A stretch of DNA of 64,000 nt, taken from positions 19,615 through 83,614 of the IMG/VR virus record IMGVR_UViG_3300033153_006701, one strand, 5' to 3'. The notes under the pieces are model-generated. The model had not been told where the DNA came from and did not search any database. It saw only the letters and a program-made list of their open reading frames with translations. Of this stretch, positions 9,313-19,548 are shown one piece after another. Position numbers and translations under genes: made by a program. Numbering within the stretch: the first letter of the stretch is position 1; each line of letters starts with the position of its first letter. This DNA comes from a virus.

Positions 9313-12300
9313 TTACCTCTCGGTCCCCGTTAACCAGGCAGAAAAACTACCTTGTGGTCGGAACCAGTTGTTTGGGTTGATTTTATCATACAGGTGTTCA
9401 GCGTATAGTGGGCTAGTTGCTCGAGTCCTGCTGCTCCAACGAGCAACACTCTGGGCGAAGGAACCTTTATTGCTTCGCGTCGGAACCCCACCAAGCATTG
9501 GTTTTCCTTGAAGAACCAGGGGACTGAAGCGAAGAGGGTGGGCCAATTGACTACGGGTCAATAGCTTATCTAGGATAAATGTACCAATGAAGTTATGGCG
9601 AACGGCACCAACGATAGCAGTTTTTGCCAGGGTAGTCGCCAGAGCTCCAAAAGAAACGCTTTCAGAAGATTGAGCAAATGAGTTAGCTAAACCTTTAGCT
9701 GCGAGAGGGTTAGGGAGACCAAGACCAGGAACAAACACAGTGTGACCGCCTGTGCTGACGCCGGGCAAAGACCTTAATCCTATCTTGTTCAAAGCATGTT
9801 CAGCAATTAGGCCCATAGCATCCATGGAAGCCATGGTAGTAACTTCGTTCACATGCACGCACATGCATGGAGTGATTTCCGTAATGAACCCATGCTGTTG
9901 CGAGAACTTATGGACGACCTGTTCTACCTCAATGGGGCCGAACATATCATTGTACTCATCAAGGACATAGCAGATGTCATAGGGCTTGATACGAGGATTC
10001 CCAATAATGATGATACTGCCACGATACCCATAGCCCATAGACTCCTTGAGCAGAGACTGGGCATACCGCTTAGCCGCTTCCTCCCCGATGCAGTTAGGAT
10101 AGGACGCAAACATCTCTCTCTTCTCTTCGTCCGGGATAGCGTCATCTACCCTAAGAGTGAAGGTCTCTGCCTCGTCAAGCTTGAGGGACTGTGTCTTTTC
10201 ATCCGGTGATGGTTCATCATCTTCATATTGTACGGTACAAATATTGAAGGTGTTCCAGGAGGTAGACTTTATGTCATTGTGGATGATGTGCTGCGTGCTG
10301 GTTAGCACATGGTAGTTACGGAACGGCTTGATGATACCTCTGTCCTTCGACATCTGGAGCAAAGCTCGATTGACGACAACCTCTCGTAGGTCATCGTCTA
10401 CGGTCTTAGCCTTTCCGGTAACAATGGCCTTAACTCTCTTACTCAGAGACTGATTAGCCTTGGTAGCATCAGTCACTTCTTCAAGAGCATCTACACTCTT
10501 GTCTACAAATTTACTAACAGAATCATAAGCTCTGTCTTCTTTTCCTGTAGGCTTACGGGCAAAGTAGAGCTGGTTGGGGAGGCCAAAGAAGAGAGTCATG
10601 CGGGCACCCCAAACATCATCATAGGGGACGGGGTAGGCGATCCAACCTGGGTGGCGTAGAGTCATCTCTTGGATAACGTCCCAAGCAGTCGCCCGATAGA
10701 GTTTGTATACTGTATTGTCGTACAGGCCATTCAGTCCAGAGTTACCAGTAGGAGCAAAGATGTTGTCGTCGGCAGGTGTAGGAATAATCTCCCACTTATT
10801 AGTCAACAAGGCACGGGACTTGTCCTTTGGGTCAGCTGGATCCCAACGACCAAAATGCGTTATCTCTGGGGCAGCCATCATCTCTTCTAGAATTGTAGCC
10901 GTACTGGAGTCACCAGCACTGAACCAACCAGCACTAAATTCTTTGACATCTCCATAGACGTTCTGTACTAGCTCGATACCATAGCTCTGACAGGTGATCT
11001 CAATAATGTCGTCAGAAGGTGAGAAGGAAACATCTGTGATTACTCCATTGAGAACCTTCTCGAGCTCGTCAGGTTGATTGTCGTACCCTAGTCTCAGCTG
11101 CATGGCAATGCCTGGCTGCAACATGAGAGAGGCAATTGGGTTCTCTAGGCCAGTATTAGCTGCGCCTGGTGCGAGACTTTCCTTCGCTAAAGTGTCATCG
11201 GCTTTCCTTGGCTCGGTCTCTCGTCCCTGTCCCTGGAACTTCCGGTTACTAAGGACACCAGAAACATTGGTAAGTCGGATGATAGCAAGATCAGCAGGGA
11301 GCTTCTTGTTTCGGACCACCTCAATATCAACGACTGAGCTATAGCCAAAGAAGTCATCGAACTTATACTTCTTCCGCTCCCCCTCATCTGACTCAATGAA
11401 GTAGAGCTTGAAGGTAGGATAGGCTCTCATAATAGAGTAGCCCTGTGTCTTGATAAGATCCTTCTCTAGCTGCTCGACACTCTTAGTGAACAAAGATTCG
11501 TTGGTGGGATCGAAGCCGACGATTGGGCCAGGAGACTTATGGAACTCACTATCTAGGACCTCGAGGGGAGGAAGGACAGAAGTCTTGTTCGCATTGGCTC
11601 GGACTTCAAAATGAAGATGAGCTCCTGTCGAGTACCCTGTGTTCCCTACTTTACCAAGAGGATCTCCCTTCTTGACATAGACTGGCTCGTTGCTCTCATA
11701 GAAACGCTTAGACAATGCCTGAATCATTGGTTCGTCTGGCCACTGGAGATGTGTGTAGACAGTGCGGTAGCCTCCTGCATGTATCAGACGAATGGTGACT
11801 GCCGTATCATGCTGCTTCAGCCGAATCTTTTCACGTAGTTTCAAAGGGTCTCTTCCCTGTGACTCTTTATACTCTCCCCAGGTCTCGTTGTAGGTAAGAT
11901 ACTTGTCCGGGATTACCTCTATCTTCCCATCTGCTGCGGCAAGGACCGTCAACAGTTTAGAAGTATTCCCAGGCCCACCGTTACGGACGATGTCAATCCC
12001 TCTATGAGGAGCCGTGGAGATACCACCTCGGACCACACCGAAGTGACTAGATATATGCGTGTTCTCACTCTCAGATGTTGGCCAACCCCATTCAGGGTCT
12101 GCATTAGGATCTAGAGATGGAGGAGGCTTAACATAGGAAGAGGCAGGAAGATGGTCCAAGGTATCCTTGATTCCAAAGCGATGCTGTGCAACCTCTGCCC
12201 CGCGTGCACCTGTCATAGTCTTTTGGGGGCGAGTTTTTATGGTCTCGAGATAGAGATCTGCTCCAAGAGTAATTTTCTTCAGAGCCATCCCTCCTAACGT

Positions 12301-15240
12301 AGAGAGAGCTGACGAGAGGGCCCCTTCCTGATCGGGAGCTACGAGCACAGATTTTTTTCCAGCCTCTGTAGTACGAGAGTCAGCAGCTCGAGATTTGAGC
12401 GTGTTGATGGCTGTTTTTCTAGACTCAGGGAGAGTCTTTGATACTAGCCACTCAGCCCATTTCTTTATTCTAGTAGAAACTCTATCAGCATCACGACTGG
12501 GGCCCCCAGCAACAACATCTTCACGTATCTGTCCTGCGCGATCTGGACCAATAATTGTCCCCTCATAGACCTCTGTTAGCCAATCGTCCTCAGCCTGAAA
12601 ACGCTTGTCTCCTTGTACAGTTATGATTGCAGTCTTCGCAGCATTGATTACATCGTTCCCAATCAGTTTGTCTGAGCCCTCTATCTGTGGGTTGTACAAA
12701 TAGAAATCTGGATTGATCAGGCTTGCAATACCAATGTTATACAGCCCAAGGTTCTCTAGCTCATGAGTATCTTCAAGATACTGAGCTACACGATCATAAC
12801 TGTCATCCTGCTGAAGAGCGTTAACCACTTGAGAAAGAGGAAAGTCCGGATAGGCGTTGTTCCCACCGGCAGCTGTTGAAGCAGAGATAAGCTCACGGAC
12901 ACTTTCGAACTGCTTCAGCTCAATCAGTTCTGAGTTGAGAATGCGATCAGCTAATTCAGAGACCTTCCCAGTAAAGAGATTCATAGCCTCCTGGCCAGGA
13001 CCGAGCGAAGCAATATCATGTGTCTCTTTTGTGCGATCTGCTATTAGAGTATTTAGCTGTTCTCTTTCTTCCGAAGAAAGGTCCTCTCCCTTACCAACCT
13101 TTTCCCAGAGGCCGAGAACTAAGCCAACATTCTTTTGTGGAGCTATTACTGGCTCAAAGTTAACAACACCGGCCAGACCAGCAGTTCTGACTGGGGCACT
13201 ACCAAATCCTTTCGGAGGGGGAGTTGGACCAATCTTAACCGCAGCGCGGCGTTCTTGAATAAACGGCAAGAGGTCCTCCGCTAATCTTTTCCCAGCTACT
13301 GCATTTCCATCCACAACATTAATAAGCATAAAGGCCAGATCTGCTATTGACGACTCAGTAATCAAGTTCAAATACTTTAGAACCTCCAACATAGTGAGAT
13401 GTAGATAGAGCCCATATTGTGTAGCCGAATTAGCATAAGCATCTTCGGTTCCGTCCCGGGTCCCTCCATACCTATAGGAAGAAGCAACATCCCTGTTATA
13501 TAGATGGATAGATCCTTCGTCATCTGGGGCCAAATCACCTGCTCCAATTAGAGGGAGACCAGCAAGCCCTAAGACAGGGCCTAAGGCTGCTGCTGCAACA
13601 GACCCAAGACCTGACACTCCTACTCTAGCCTTTCCTACTATTGGAAGTTTATCTGAATCTACACTGAAGCCAGACTTTGAGTTAAAACTAAAAGCATCTG
13701 AGACAAACTCGAGAGATTGACCAAGTACGTCGAGCACAGCATTCCTTAGCTGATAGCTAGAGGTAAACGATGTTCCTGCTACCAGTTTCTCTTGGGTCTC
13801 AGGGGTGACCGGGTTGTCGACCAGAGTGAAGACTGCACTGTAGGTTCCCGGTTTACCAGGAACAGTAGAGGTGCTCATGTCCTCTACAATGAATTCTTTG
13901 AGCCCACAGAGATTAACGAGCTCGTTACGGAGACGTATGTTCCTCATACCAGCGGGGACCTGGCGCATCTTCCTTCCCTGGCTCTCTACCATGTTGTACC
14001 AGGTAGCAAGAGCTGCAATCCCGTCCTCATGAGGAGTCAGGATAGAAAGAGAGACGATACCATCTGTGCTTCCAATGTGTTGAAAGGTTGGATAACAGTG
14101 TCCGGTCATAGGAATGGTAGCAAGTGTATTCTCGAAACTGATTGAAATTCCTGTGATAATTAGACCCATGTCATCAAAGGCAAATACTTCCTCCTTCTGC
14201 ATGAGTAACTTTGACTCTGCTCCTGTTCCTTCTCCCTTTGCTGCCTCCTCTAATGTGATATCTAGCCTGTCATGCCATTCAATGATTGAACCACGCTTAT
14301 CTGTTGTGACGTTCCAATCTGTTCCCTCTCCTACTAGGACACCCATAGAGGCAAGCTCTTTCTCCTTGCTTGCGATCTTTCCTCTGAGAACGCTCTTCAC
14401 GTCTTCAAGACGAGGGGCTTCTTCAGGGAGATCGATAAAGGAGGAAGTATTCCAGACCTCTCTTACTGGGGCTATGTTCATGTCCAGTTGTTCTTTAACC
14501 TGGACGATGAGAGCACCGGGCATTCCAGCAAATTCACTTGTTCCAATCGCTGGAGTGAACTGTGTATACTTCACTATCTCGCTGTCCATCTCTTTGAGGG
14601 CAGCTATGTCGCTCCTTAGAGCATTGAACATCTTCTTAGCGACTAGCATGTACTGGCTGACAAACATCTCTGTACCAGGAGTAGAGAGGTGACCCACTTC
14701 AGCGTCTCCAGGATAGGGACCGCGCATCTGCTCAGCCTTATAGAGGAGCCTCCAAGCCTTAGAATGCTTAGGGTTCCGGACGCCCTTGGGAATGAAGATG
14801 TCCTCACGGAAGATGAAGTCGTTAGAATAAGGGAAGTAATTGAACCAGGAAAACATTAGATTCAGTGTGAGAACATTAGTATCTGAACCAGCAGCATCAA
14901 CTATCTCGAGCTGCTTGAGTGCAAGAACCATGGCTTGGTCATTCTTATCGTTGGCGAGACCTAGGACACTCTTACGGATGAAAGCATTCTCAACCCAGCA
15001 GAAGGGAGTGACGCGAATCTGGGAGACAAGGTCACGTAGCTTCTTTAGCTCATCACCTTGATCAACTATCTGAATTGTGACAGCAATATCAATCTGTGAG
15101 TATTCAGAGCTCAGCTTGATAGACGAACGGGTACGCAGAGTCGACCAGTAGTTGTTACTGGAGTTCCTCATGACCCTGATGTTCTCTGGAGGAACTACAA
15201 AGTCAATGTCGTTGATTTGGAAACTGCCGGTATCGGTCAT
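9313..15240 (-). CDS. giant baseplate hub fused to M23 endopeptidase (tail lysin)
   Basis: This 1975-residue protein combines tube-cap/hub-like parts with a peptidoglycan hydrolase. Residues ~1-560 contain two beta-rich blocks typical of tail-tip hub proteins (FQINDIDFVVPPENI; FAFDDMGLIITGISISF). Residues ~1060-1230 are an M23 (LytM/lysostaphin-type) metallopeptidase: HRGID (~1079-1083) supplies the first Zn His and Asp, THLQW (~1165) the catalytic His, and GAHLHFE (~1205-1210) the second Zn His. Residues ~1280-1800 look like the hub ring of the gp27/gpD class (IAMQLRLGYDNQPDELEKVLNGVITDV). It would plug the tube and cut cell-wall peptide cross-links during DNA entry. The ATG follows GTAGGAG closely. 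Most phages code hub and lysin separately, so this is unusually large. Confidence 0.85.
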   Translation of the reverse strand: MTDTGSFQINDIDFVVPPENIRVMRNSSNNYWSTLRTRSSIKLSSEYSQIDIAVTIQIVDQGDELKKLRDLVSQIRVTPFCWVENAFIRKSVLGLANDKNDQAMVLALKQLEIVDAAGSDTNVLTLNLMFSWFNYFPYSNDFIFREDIFIPKGVRNPKHSKAWRLLYKAEQMRGPYPGDAEVGHLSTPGTEMFVSQYMLVAKKMFNALRSDIAALKEMDSEIVKYTQFTPAIGTSEFAGMPGALIVQVKEQLDMNIAPVREVWNTSSFIDLPEEAPRLEDVKSVLRGKIASKEKELASMGVLVGEGTDWNVTTDKRGSIIEWHDRLDITLEEAAKGEGTGAESKLLMQKEEVFAFDDMGLIITGISISFENTLATIPMTGHCYPTFQHIGSTDGIVSLSILTPHEDGIAALATWYNMVESQGRKMRQVPAGMRNIRLRNELVNLCGLKEFIVEDMSTSTVPGKPGTYSAVFTLVDNPVTPETQEKLVAGTSFTSSYQLRNAVLDVLGQSLEFVSDAFSFNSKSGFSVDSDKLPIVGKARVGVSGLGSVAAAALGPVLGLAGLPLIGAGDLAPDDEGSIHLYNRDVASSYRYGGTRDGTEDAYANSATQYGLYLHLTMLEVLKYLNLITESSIADLAFMLINVVDGNAVAGKRLAEDLLPFIQERRAAVKIGPTPPPKGFGSAPVRTAGLAGVVNFEPVIAPQKNVGLVLGLWEKVGKGEDLSSEEREQLNTLIADRTKETHDIASLGPGQEAMNLFTGKVSELADRILNSELIELKQFESVRELISASTAAGGNNAYPDFPLSQVVNALQQDDSYDRVAQYLEDTHELENLGLYNIGIASLINPDFYLYNPQIEGSDKLIGNDVINAAKTAIITVQGDKRFQAEDDWLTEVYEGTIIGPDRAGQIREDVVAGGPSRDADRVSTRIKKWAEWLVSKTLPESRKTAINTLKSRAADSRTTEAGKKSVLVAPDQEGALSSALSTLGGMALKKITLGADLYLETIKTRPQKTMTGARGAEVAQHRFGIKDTLDHLPASSYVKPPPSLDPNADPEWGWPTSESENTHISSHFGVVRGGISTAPHRGIDIVRNGGPGNTSKLLTVLAAADGKIEVIPDKYLTYNETWGEYKESQGRDPLKLREKIRLKQHDTAVTIRLIHAGGYRTVYTHLQWPDEPMIQALSKRFYESNEPVYVKKGDPLGKVGNTGYSTGAHLHFEVRANANKTSVLPPLEVLDSEFHKSPGPIVGFDPTNESLFTKSVEQLEKDLIKTQGYSIMRAYPTFKLYFIESDEGERKKYKFDDFFGYSSVVDIEVVRNKKLPADLAIIRLTNVSGVLSNRKFQGQGRETEPRKADDTLAKESLAPGAANTGLENPIASLMLQPGIAMQLRLGYDNQPDELEKVLNGVITDVSFSPSDDIIEITCQSYGIELVQNVYGDVKEFSAGWFSAGDSSTATILEEMMAAPEITHFGRWDPADPKDKSRALLTNKWEIIPTPADDNIFAPTGNSGLNGLYDNTVYKLYRATAWDVIQEMTLRHPGWIAYPVPYDDVWGARMTLFFGLPNQLYFARKPTGKEDRAYDSVSKFVDKSVDALEEVTDATKANQSLSKRVKAIVTGKAKTVDDDLREVVVNRALLQMSKDRGIIKPFRNYHVLTSTQHIIHNDIKSTSWNTFNICTVQYEDDEPSPDEKTQSLKLDEAETFTLRVDDAIPDEEKREMFASYPNCIGEEAAKRYAQSLLKESMGYGYRGSIIIIGNPRIKPYDICYVLDEYNDMFGPIEVEQVVHKFSQQHGFITEITPCMCVHVNEVTTMASMDAMGLIAEHALNKIGLRSLPGVSTGGHTVFVPGLGLPNPLAAKGLANSFAQSSESVSFGALATTLAKTAIVGAVRHNFIGTFILDKLLTRSQLAHPLRFSPLVLQGKPMLGGVPTRSNKGSFAQSVARWSSRTRATSPLYAEHLYDKINPNNWFRPQGSFSAWLTGTER

Positions 15241-15246
15241 GCGCTC

Positions 15247-18200
15247 CTACCCGAATATCTTGTCAGCCATAGTGTATGGATTGTTGCTAGACCTACTGTC
15301 CCTGACGTTTAGATTAACAGAACTTCCACCACCCGTCATCCCCGATATAGAGGAGGCCAGGCTAGATGGAGTCACCATGAAGTTGGATCGAGCTCGAACA
15401 TGTGCTCGTGTACGAGGAGGACCAGCCAAATGTACAGCATTCTGATGCATCATACCAGGGGCAGAAGGAGAACCCATCTGGGCAGAGACCTGCATATCGT
15501 CTTGCTTCATGCGACCAGCTCCCTTTCCTCTATTCAGACTCACTCGTGTCTGCATCCCTCGTCCTGAGCCTACAGTCTCATTAGGAGAAGAGAGAGCAAG
15601 GGACAGAGCGATAGCACCAGCAAGGCCATAGCCAATAGGCTTATGGTGACGGATCATCCCGCGCCCTGCCTTGCCTAGCAAGTTCTCTATCGTCCCTCGA
15701 GCCCCAACAGCTTCTCCCATTGCGTGACCACCAGAGAAGCTCACAGTCTGTAGGAACTGCTTAATCGCACCAGGCTGGAACAATCGTCCACCAGTGCCAC
15801 TGATCAGCTGAGCCTTAGCGAGCTCTCCAGATTTTTCAAACTTGTGTAGTGACGACATGAGTCCCTTAGCGGTTCCCTCTACGTCAATGCCACTTAGTTT
15901 GTTTCCAAGACTAAAGCCCAAAGCCTTCTCTGCGTCACGAGCTCCAGAGATAGCCAGGTCCTGACTCAATAGCTTTTGGCCAGCGGTCCCCGGCTTAACA
16001 ATCTCGTTGATCTCTCCGATTAGAGAGGTGGCATCCCGCTGAGTAAATGAGCGACGGATAGCTTCCATCTGTGCTTCAAAGGAAAGGGTCTTCTCTCCAG
16101 CAATATGTTTACCAGAGATAGGTGTCTGTTCTAACCACTCGAGCAGGAACTGAGCATCAGCTAATTTCTTCCCTTTCATATGCTGGAGGGAAGCTCTGCG
16201 GGCTGTAGTCAATTCAGTGGAGAGGAAGGGGACCTCGCGTTGAGTAATCCCCAGCTTTGCGATATCTCCATATACGTTCTTCTCTATTTGTGCCAAGGTC
16301 ATAGCCCCTGCGCTCTTCTTAGCCTTAACTAGCTGTAGCCTCATCTGATGCTGAGCATAGGCAACCTGGTATTCGTTACCAGCCATTTGGTTAAAGTGGG
16401 CCAGCTGTTTAGCTGACTTAGGGCTAACCAAGAATGCAGACAAGGCATCAGCGTCTTTATCAGCTGCCATACCTAACATAGGAGAAAGATTCATCTGGTG
16501 GACCTCTCCACCGATGTTCATGCGGACCTTCTTCTCTGCTACAGCAATACTGTCCTCGAGAGTATCTACTGCCTCAAACATTACAGGCTGTAGAGAGAAG
16601 GCCCCAATAAGTGGGTCACGAGCCACCATTCCCTGTACCTTTCCTGTGCTCTTGAACTGCTCGAACATCTCGGTAAGCTCTGAGCCATACATGCCAGTGC
16701 GTCTCATCTCACCAAACATATTCTCGATGTGGCTCTTCGATATGCCAACAGTGTTTAGGTCAGTGGGAGTATAGTTCCCTATCTGGGAAACTGCTTTGAG
16801 GCGTCGAGAGCCAGTGACCTTTCCTCTTAGAAAGCCACCAAGGCCTTTACCAGCAGGGGCTGCTTGGCCTGCAAGCTCAGCCATTGCTTTCTTCATATAA
16901 GAGTCCATGGCCCCTGCGCCTAGATCACCAGAAGCAAAGGCTCCACCTCTCTCTGCTATACGGTGATAGACGTCAGGGAGGTAACCGGCAATCTTCCCGG
17001 TAGGTGTAGCATGCGGCTGCATAGCTGGGGTATTGACACCTGGGACAAAGACATCTGGGCGTCCCTCTCCCATCTTCATCCACCCTCCACCGCGTTCAAT
17101 GAAGTTCTGGAAATCACCTCGAGAATATGGATGCTTAGAAACGTCCCAGTCAGCAGTACCAGGCATACTAATCTGGCCCTGCATAGAAGAAAGACTCTTA
17201 GTGATATCTTCAAAAGCAGACACTTTCTCAGGAGAGGTAATAGCAACTCGGCGAGCGAGATCATCTGCTAGTTCACTTGCAAACGGAGTGTCTCTATACG
17301 GAGCTCCTTCAAGGATATCAAACACACGAGGTTCAATATTTCCCAGGCCTCCTACGCCCTCGTGAGGTCCACCCCACGTAAGCTGAGCCCCACCAACAGC
17401 AATGCCACGGAACATTTCGCGGAAAGTCTGCGTACTGGTAACACCTGCACTGGAGGCCATTTGGTATGCTGCCTTAGCTCCAAACACTTTGGGAACAGCA
17501 CCAAAGATTCGACCGAACTCCTCTCCAGTAACATTCCCGTGTCTGACAGCAAATCCCATGGCCCTCTCAACAAAAGCTTGTTGAGACTTCTGTGTACGAT
17601 CCCAAGTGTGAGCAAACGACAGGGGCTTACGCATGAAGCGCTCTCCCCATGGGCCGAGATCCTTATCTAACATAGTCTGGTACATACCAGTCATGATCTG
17701 TTTGTTCAGCTTGGCCGGATCTTTTACAAGGTCATCGAAGGATGCGAGTACATCTACTGGAGCTCGCATTCCGAATCCACGGCCAGTAGAGAAACGCATC
17801 AGGTCGTCTTCAGTAAATCTAGCGAGAGCCTTTAGGTCACCAAACCACTTCTCTTGCTGACCAAGGCGACGACGATTCATCTGCCACAGTGTGACAAAGT
17901 CTCCCTTATTAACGTCTTTGAAATTCTCGATGCCCATGATGGCACCCTCTGCAGCTGAAGGGGCGGTGACCAATGCTCCAGTCTTTGCGCTCCTTCCAAG
18001 AACAGTACCTGGAGCAACAGTCTCTCCTGCACGAATTGCGTTCATTACGTCTCTGTCTACAGCAGTAAGATGAGTAGAAGTAGCATACTCTTGTTGCATG
18101 ATACCTTTAACGCGAGAGCTCATAAGAGCTTCACCCTCATTAACCCCTAGTCTCTCTAACTCGCCAGCATACTTCTCTGGATCGACATAGGCTGTTGTAA

Positions 18201-19548
18201 GGTAAGGGGCAGAGGCATAAGCTTCCCGAGCTGCTGTGTCAAAGGCTCCTAGCTCAGCGACGGAGGCTGCTCGAGCTTGAGCTTCTCCTGTGTATCCCCA
18301 CGCACGAACTGCCTGTTGTGGCGACCTTCCCATTGCTGTGCGACGTGGCGTTGGGTACAAATCAGCGATGTCGAATGTTTGTGCCCGGCCCTTTGATACA
18401 CCAGTTGCACCCACTCCACCAAACAGTTTCCTCTCTTCCATAATCGACATGTACTCAGCAGTCCTAGGATCTCTAGTAGAAGCTTTCCAATTGAATGGTC
18501 CCGTCTGATCAACTGCCTCTGTCGCTATTCTGATATCAACTTGCTGGCCACGAAAATCTCTGTAGCCTTGCATCCATGATGGTTCTAATCCTTCTGGCAT
18601 ATTGGGCAGTGTCTCTAGTTCACGGAAGATAGAAGTGCTCATCGATTTGATGGCAACATCGAGCTCACCTTGAGAACGAATGCGACCTTCTTTGAGAGCA
18701 GGCATAATAGTTGTTTCAAATTCTCTCAGGAAATACTCATGGCGAGCCATCGACTTGTACTTGAAACCGCCTCCGTCTTGAGGCGTAGCAAGAAGAATAT
18801 CAGGAGAGATATAACGAGTCTGGAGAGACTGGCCCATGAGCATGGTCCCATCACGGGTAATAGGAAGATTGAACCCTACCTCGAGCCCTCCTGCTGCTTG
18901 CCAATGAAAACGATAGGCTTCTCCAGGAAGGCCTGGGCGTGTGATCTGTTGAGCGAGCCCCCCTGTTGCTCCAAGACCTTTTGTAATATCATTGAAATAA
19001 CTAGAGACTCCGGGAATCATATCCACAGGGTTAATGGTCGAGGGCTTGAGCCTCAATTCGCGAACAGAGGAGATGTCTGGAAGGTTTCCTAGCTTGGACT
19101 GCTGCCAGCTGAGGACATCTACGTTCTCTCTGAAACGCGCGGTCACCCTCTGCATCAGGTTAGACTGGTTACGACCTACCGTCTCTCTAATAGCCGTATA
19201 TACGTCCTGAGGATTCTTATAGGTTCCTAGCTTTGAGGTAAAGGACAGGAGCTTCTGCTTGGACATAGGATCTGCCGCTGCCATAGCTTGTTCCCATGCC
19301 TGTTGGGCTACCCGTGCCCCTTCCTTCTCTAGGAAGAACTTCTCCTTACCTCCCATATAGCGTAGGAAGTCAGCAACAGAAGCCTCCCCTTTAGCAGCAG
19401 AGCCTGTTCTCATAGCTCCTAGAAGAGAAGAGGTAGTACCTACTTCTGTGGTACCTGCACGGGATTGCCTTACAGCAGCCGCTACACCCGCTACAACAGG
19501 AGCACCTATGATGGCAGACTCTAGTAGACCTGGGCCGTCATTAGCCAT
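15247..19548 (-). CDS. large virion protein in tape-measure slot (second of two)
   Basis: This 1433-residue protein is Ala- and Gly-rich with mixed helical content. Residues ~10-30 are hydrophobic (LLESAIIGAPVVAGVAAAV), and a second hydrophobic stretch lies near residue 1305 (GYGLAGAIALSLALS). Its low-complexity C-terminal tail is Met-, Ser- and Gly-rich. It sits between tail chaperones and hub, where a tape-measure gene belongs, but it lacks the long continuous coiled coil usual there. It may be part of a split tape measure or a protein ejected through the tube. Its ATG shares a base with the stop of the 1300-residue upstream gene. I cannot name a family. Confidence 0.65.
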   Translation of the reverse strand: MANDGPGLLESAIIGAPVVAGVAAAVRQSRAGTTEVGTTSSLLGAMRTGSAAKGEASVADFLRYMGGKEKFFLEKEGARVAQQAWEQAMAAADPMSKQKLLSFTSKLGTYKNPQDVYTAIRETVGRNQSNLMQRVTARFRENVDVLSWQQSKLGNLPDISSVRELRLKPSTINPVDMIPGVSSYFNDITKGLGATGGLAQQITRPGLPGEAYRFHWQAAGGLEVGFNLPITRDGTMLMGQSLQTRYISPDILLATPQDGGGFKYKSMARHEYFLREFETTIMPALKEGRIRSQGELDVAIKSMSTSIFRELETLPNMPEGLEPSWMQGYRDFRGQQVDIRIATEAVDQTGPFNWKASTRDPRTAEYMSIMEERKLFGGVGATGVSKGRAQTFDIADLYPTPRRTAMGRSPQQAVRAWGYTGEAQARAASVAELGAFDTAAREAYASAPYLTTAYVDPEKYAGELERLGVNEGEALMSSRVKGIMQQEYATSTHLTAVDRDVMNAIRAGETVAPGTVLGRSAKTGALVTAPSAAEGAIMGIENFKDVNKGDFVTLWQMNRRRLGQQEKWFGDLKALARFTEDDLMRFSTGRGFGMRAPVDVLASFDDLVKDPAKLNKQIMTGMYQTMLDKDLGPWGERFMRKPLSFAHTWDRTQKSQQAFVERAMGFAVRHGNVTGEEFGRIFGAVPKVFGAKAAYQMASSAGVTSTQTFREMFRGIAVGGAQLTWGGPHEGVGGLGNIEPRVFDILEGAPYRDTPFASELADDLARRVAITSPEKVSAFEDITKSLSSMQGQISMPGTADWDVSKHPYSRGDFQNFIERGGGWMKMGEGRPDVFVPGVNTPAMQPHATPTGKIAGYLPDVYHRIAERGGAFASGDLGAGAMDSYMKKAMAELAGQAAPAGKGLGGFLRGKVTGSRRLKAVSQIGNYTPTDLNTVGISKSHIENMFGEMRRTGMYGSELTEMFEQFKSTGKVQGMVARDPLIGAFSLQPVMFEAVDTLEDSIAVAEKKVRMNIGGEVHQMNLSPMLGMAADKDADALSAFLVSPKSAKQLAHFNQMAGNEYQVAYAQHQMRLQLVKAKKSAGAMTLAQIEKNVYGDIAKLGITQREVPFLSTELTTARRASLQHMKGKKLADAQFLLEWLEQTPISGKHIAGEKTLSFEAQMEAIRRSFTQRDATSLIGEINEIVKPGTAGQKLLSQDLAISGARDAEKALGFSLGNKLSGIDVEGTAKGLMSSLHKFEKSGELAKAQLISGTGGRLFQPGAIKQFLQTVSFSGGHAMGEAVGARGTIENLLGKAGRGMIRHHKPIGYGLAGAIALSLALSSPNETVGSGRGMQTRVSLNRGKGAGRMKQDDMQVSAQMGSPSAPGMMHQNAVHLAGPPRTRAHVRARSNFMVTPSSLASSISGMTGGGSSVNLNVRDSRSSNNPYTMADKIFG

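Noticed and set aside
16514-19092. Many plus-strand frames opposite the large virion genes
   Set aside because: They lack ribosome sites, overlap strong minus-strand genes and have shadow-like compositions (Ser/Arg/Cys-rich).
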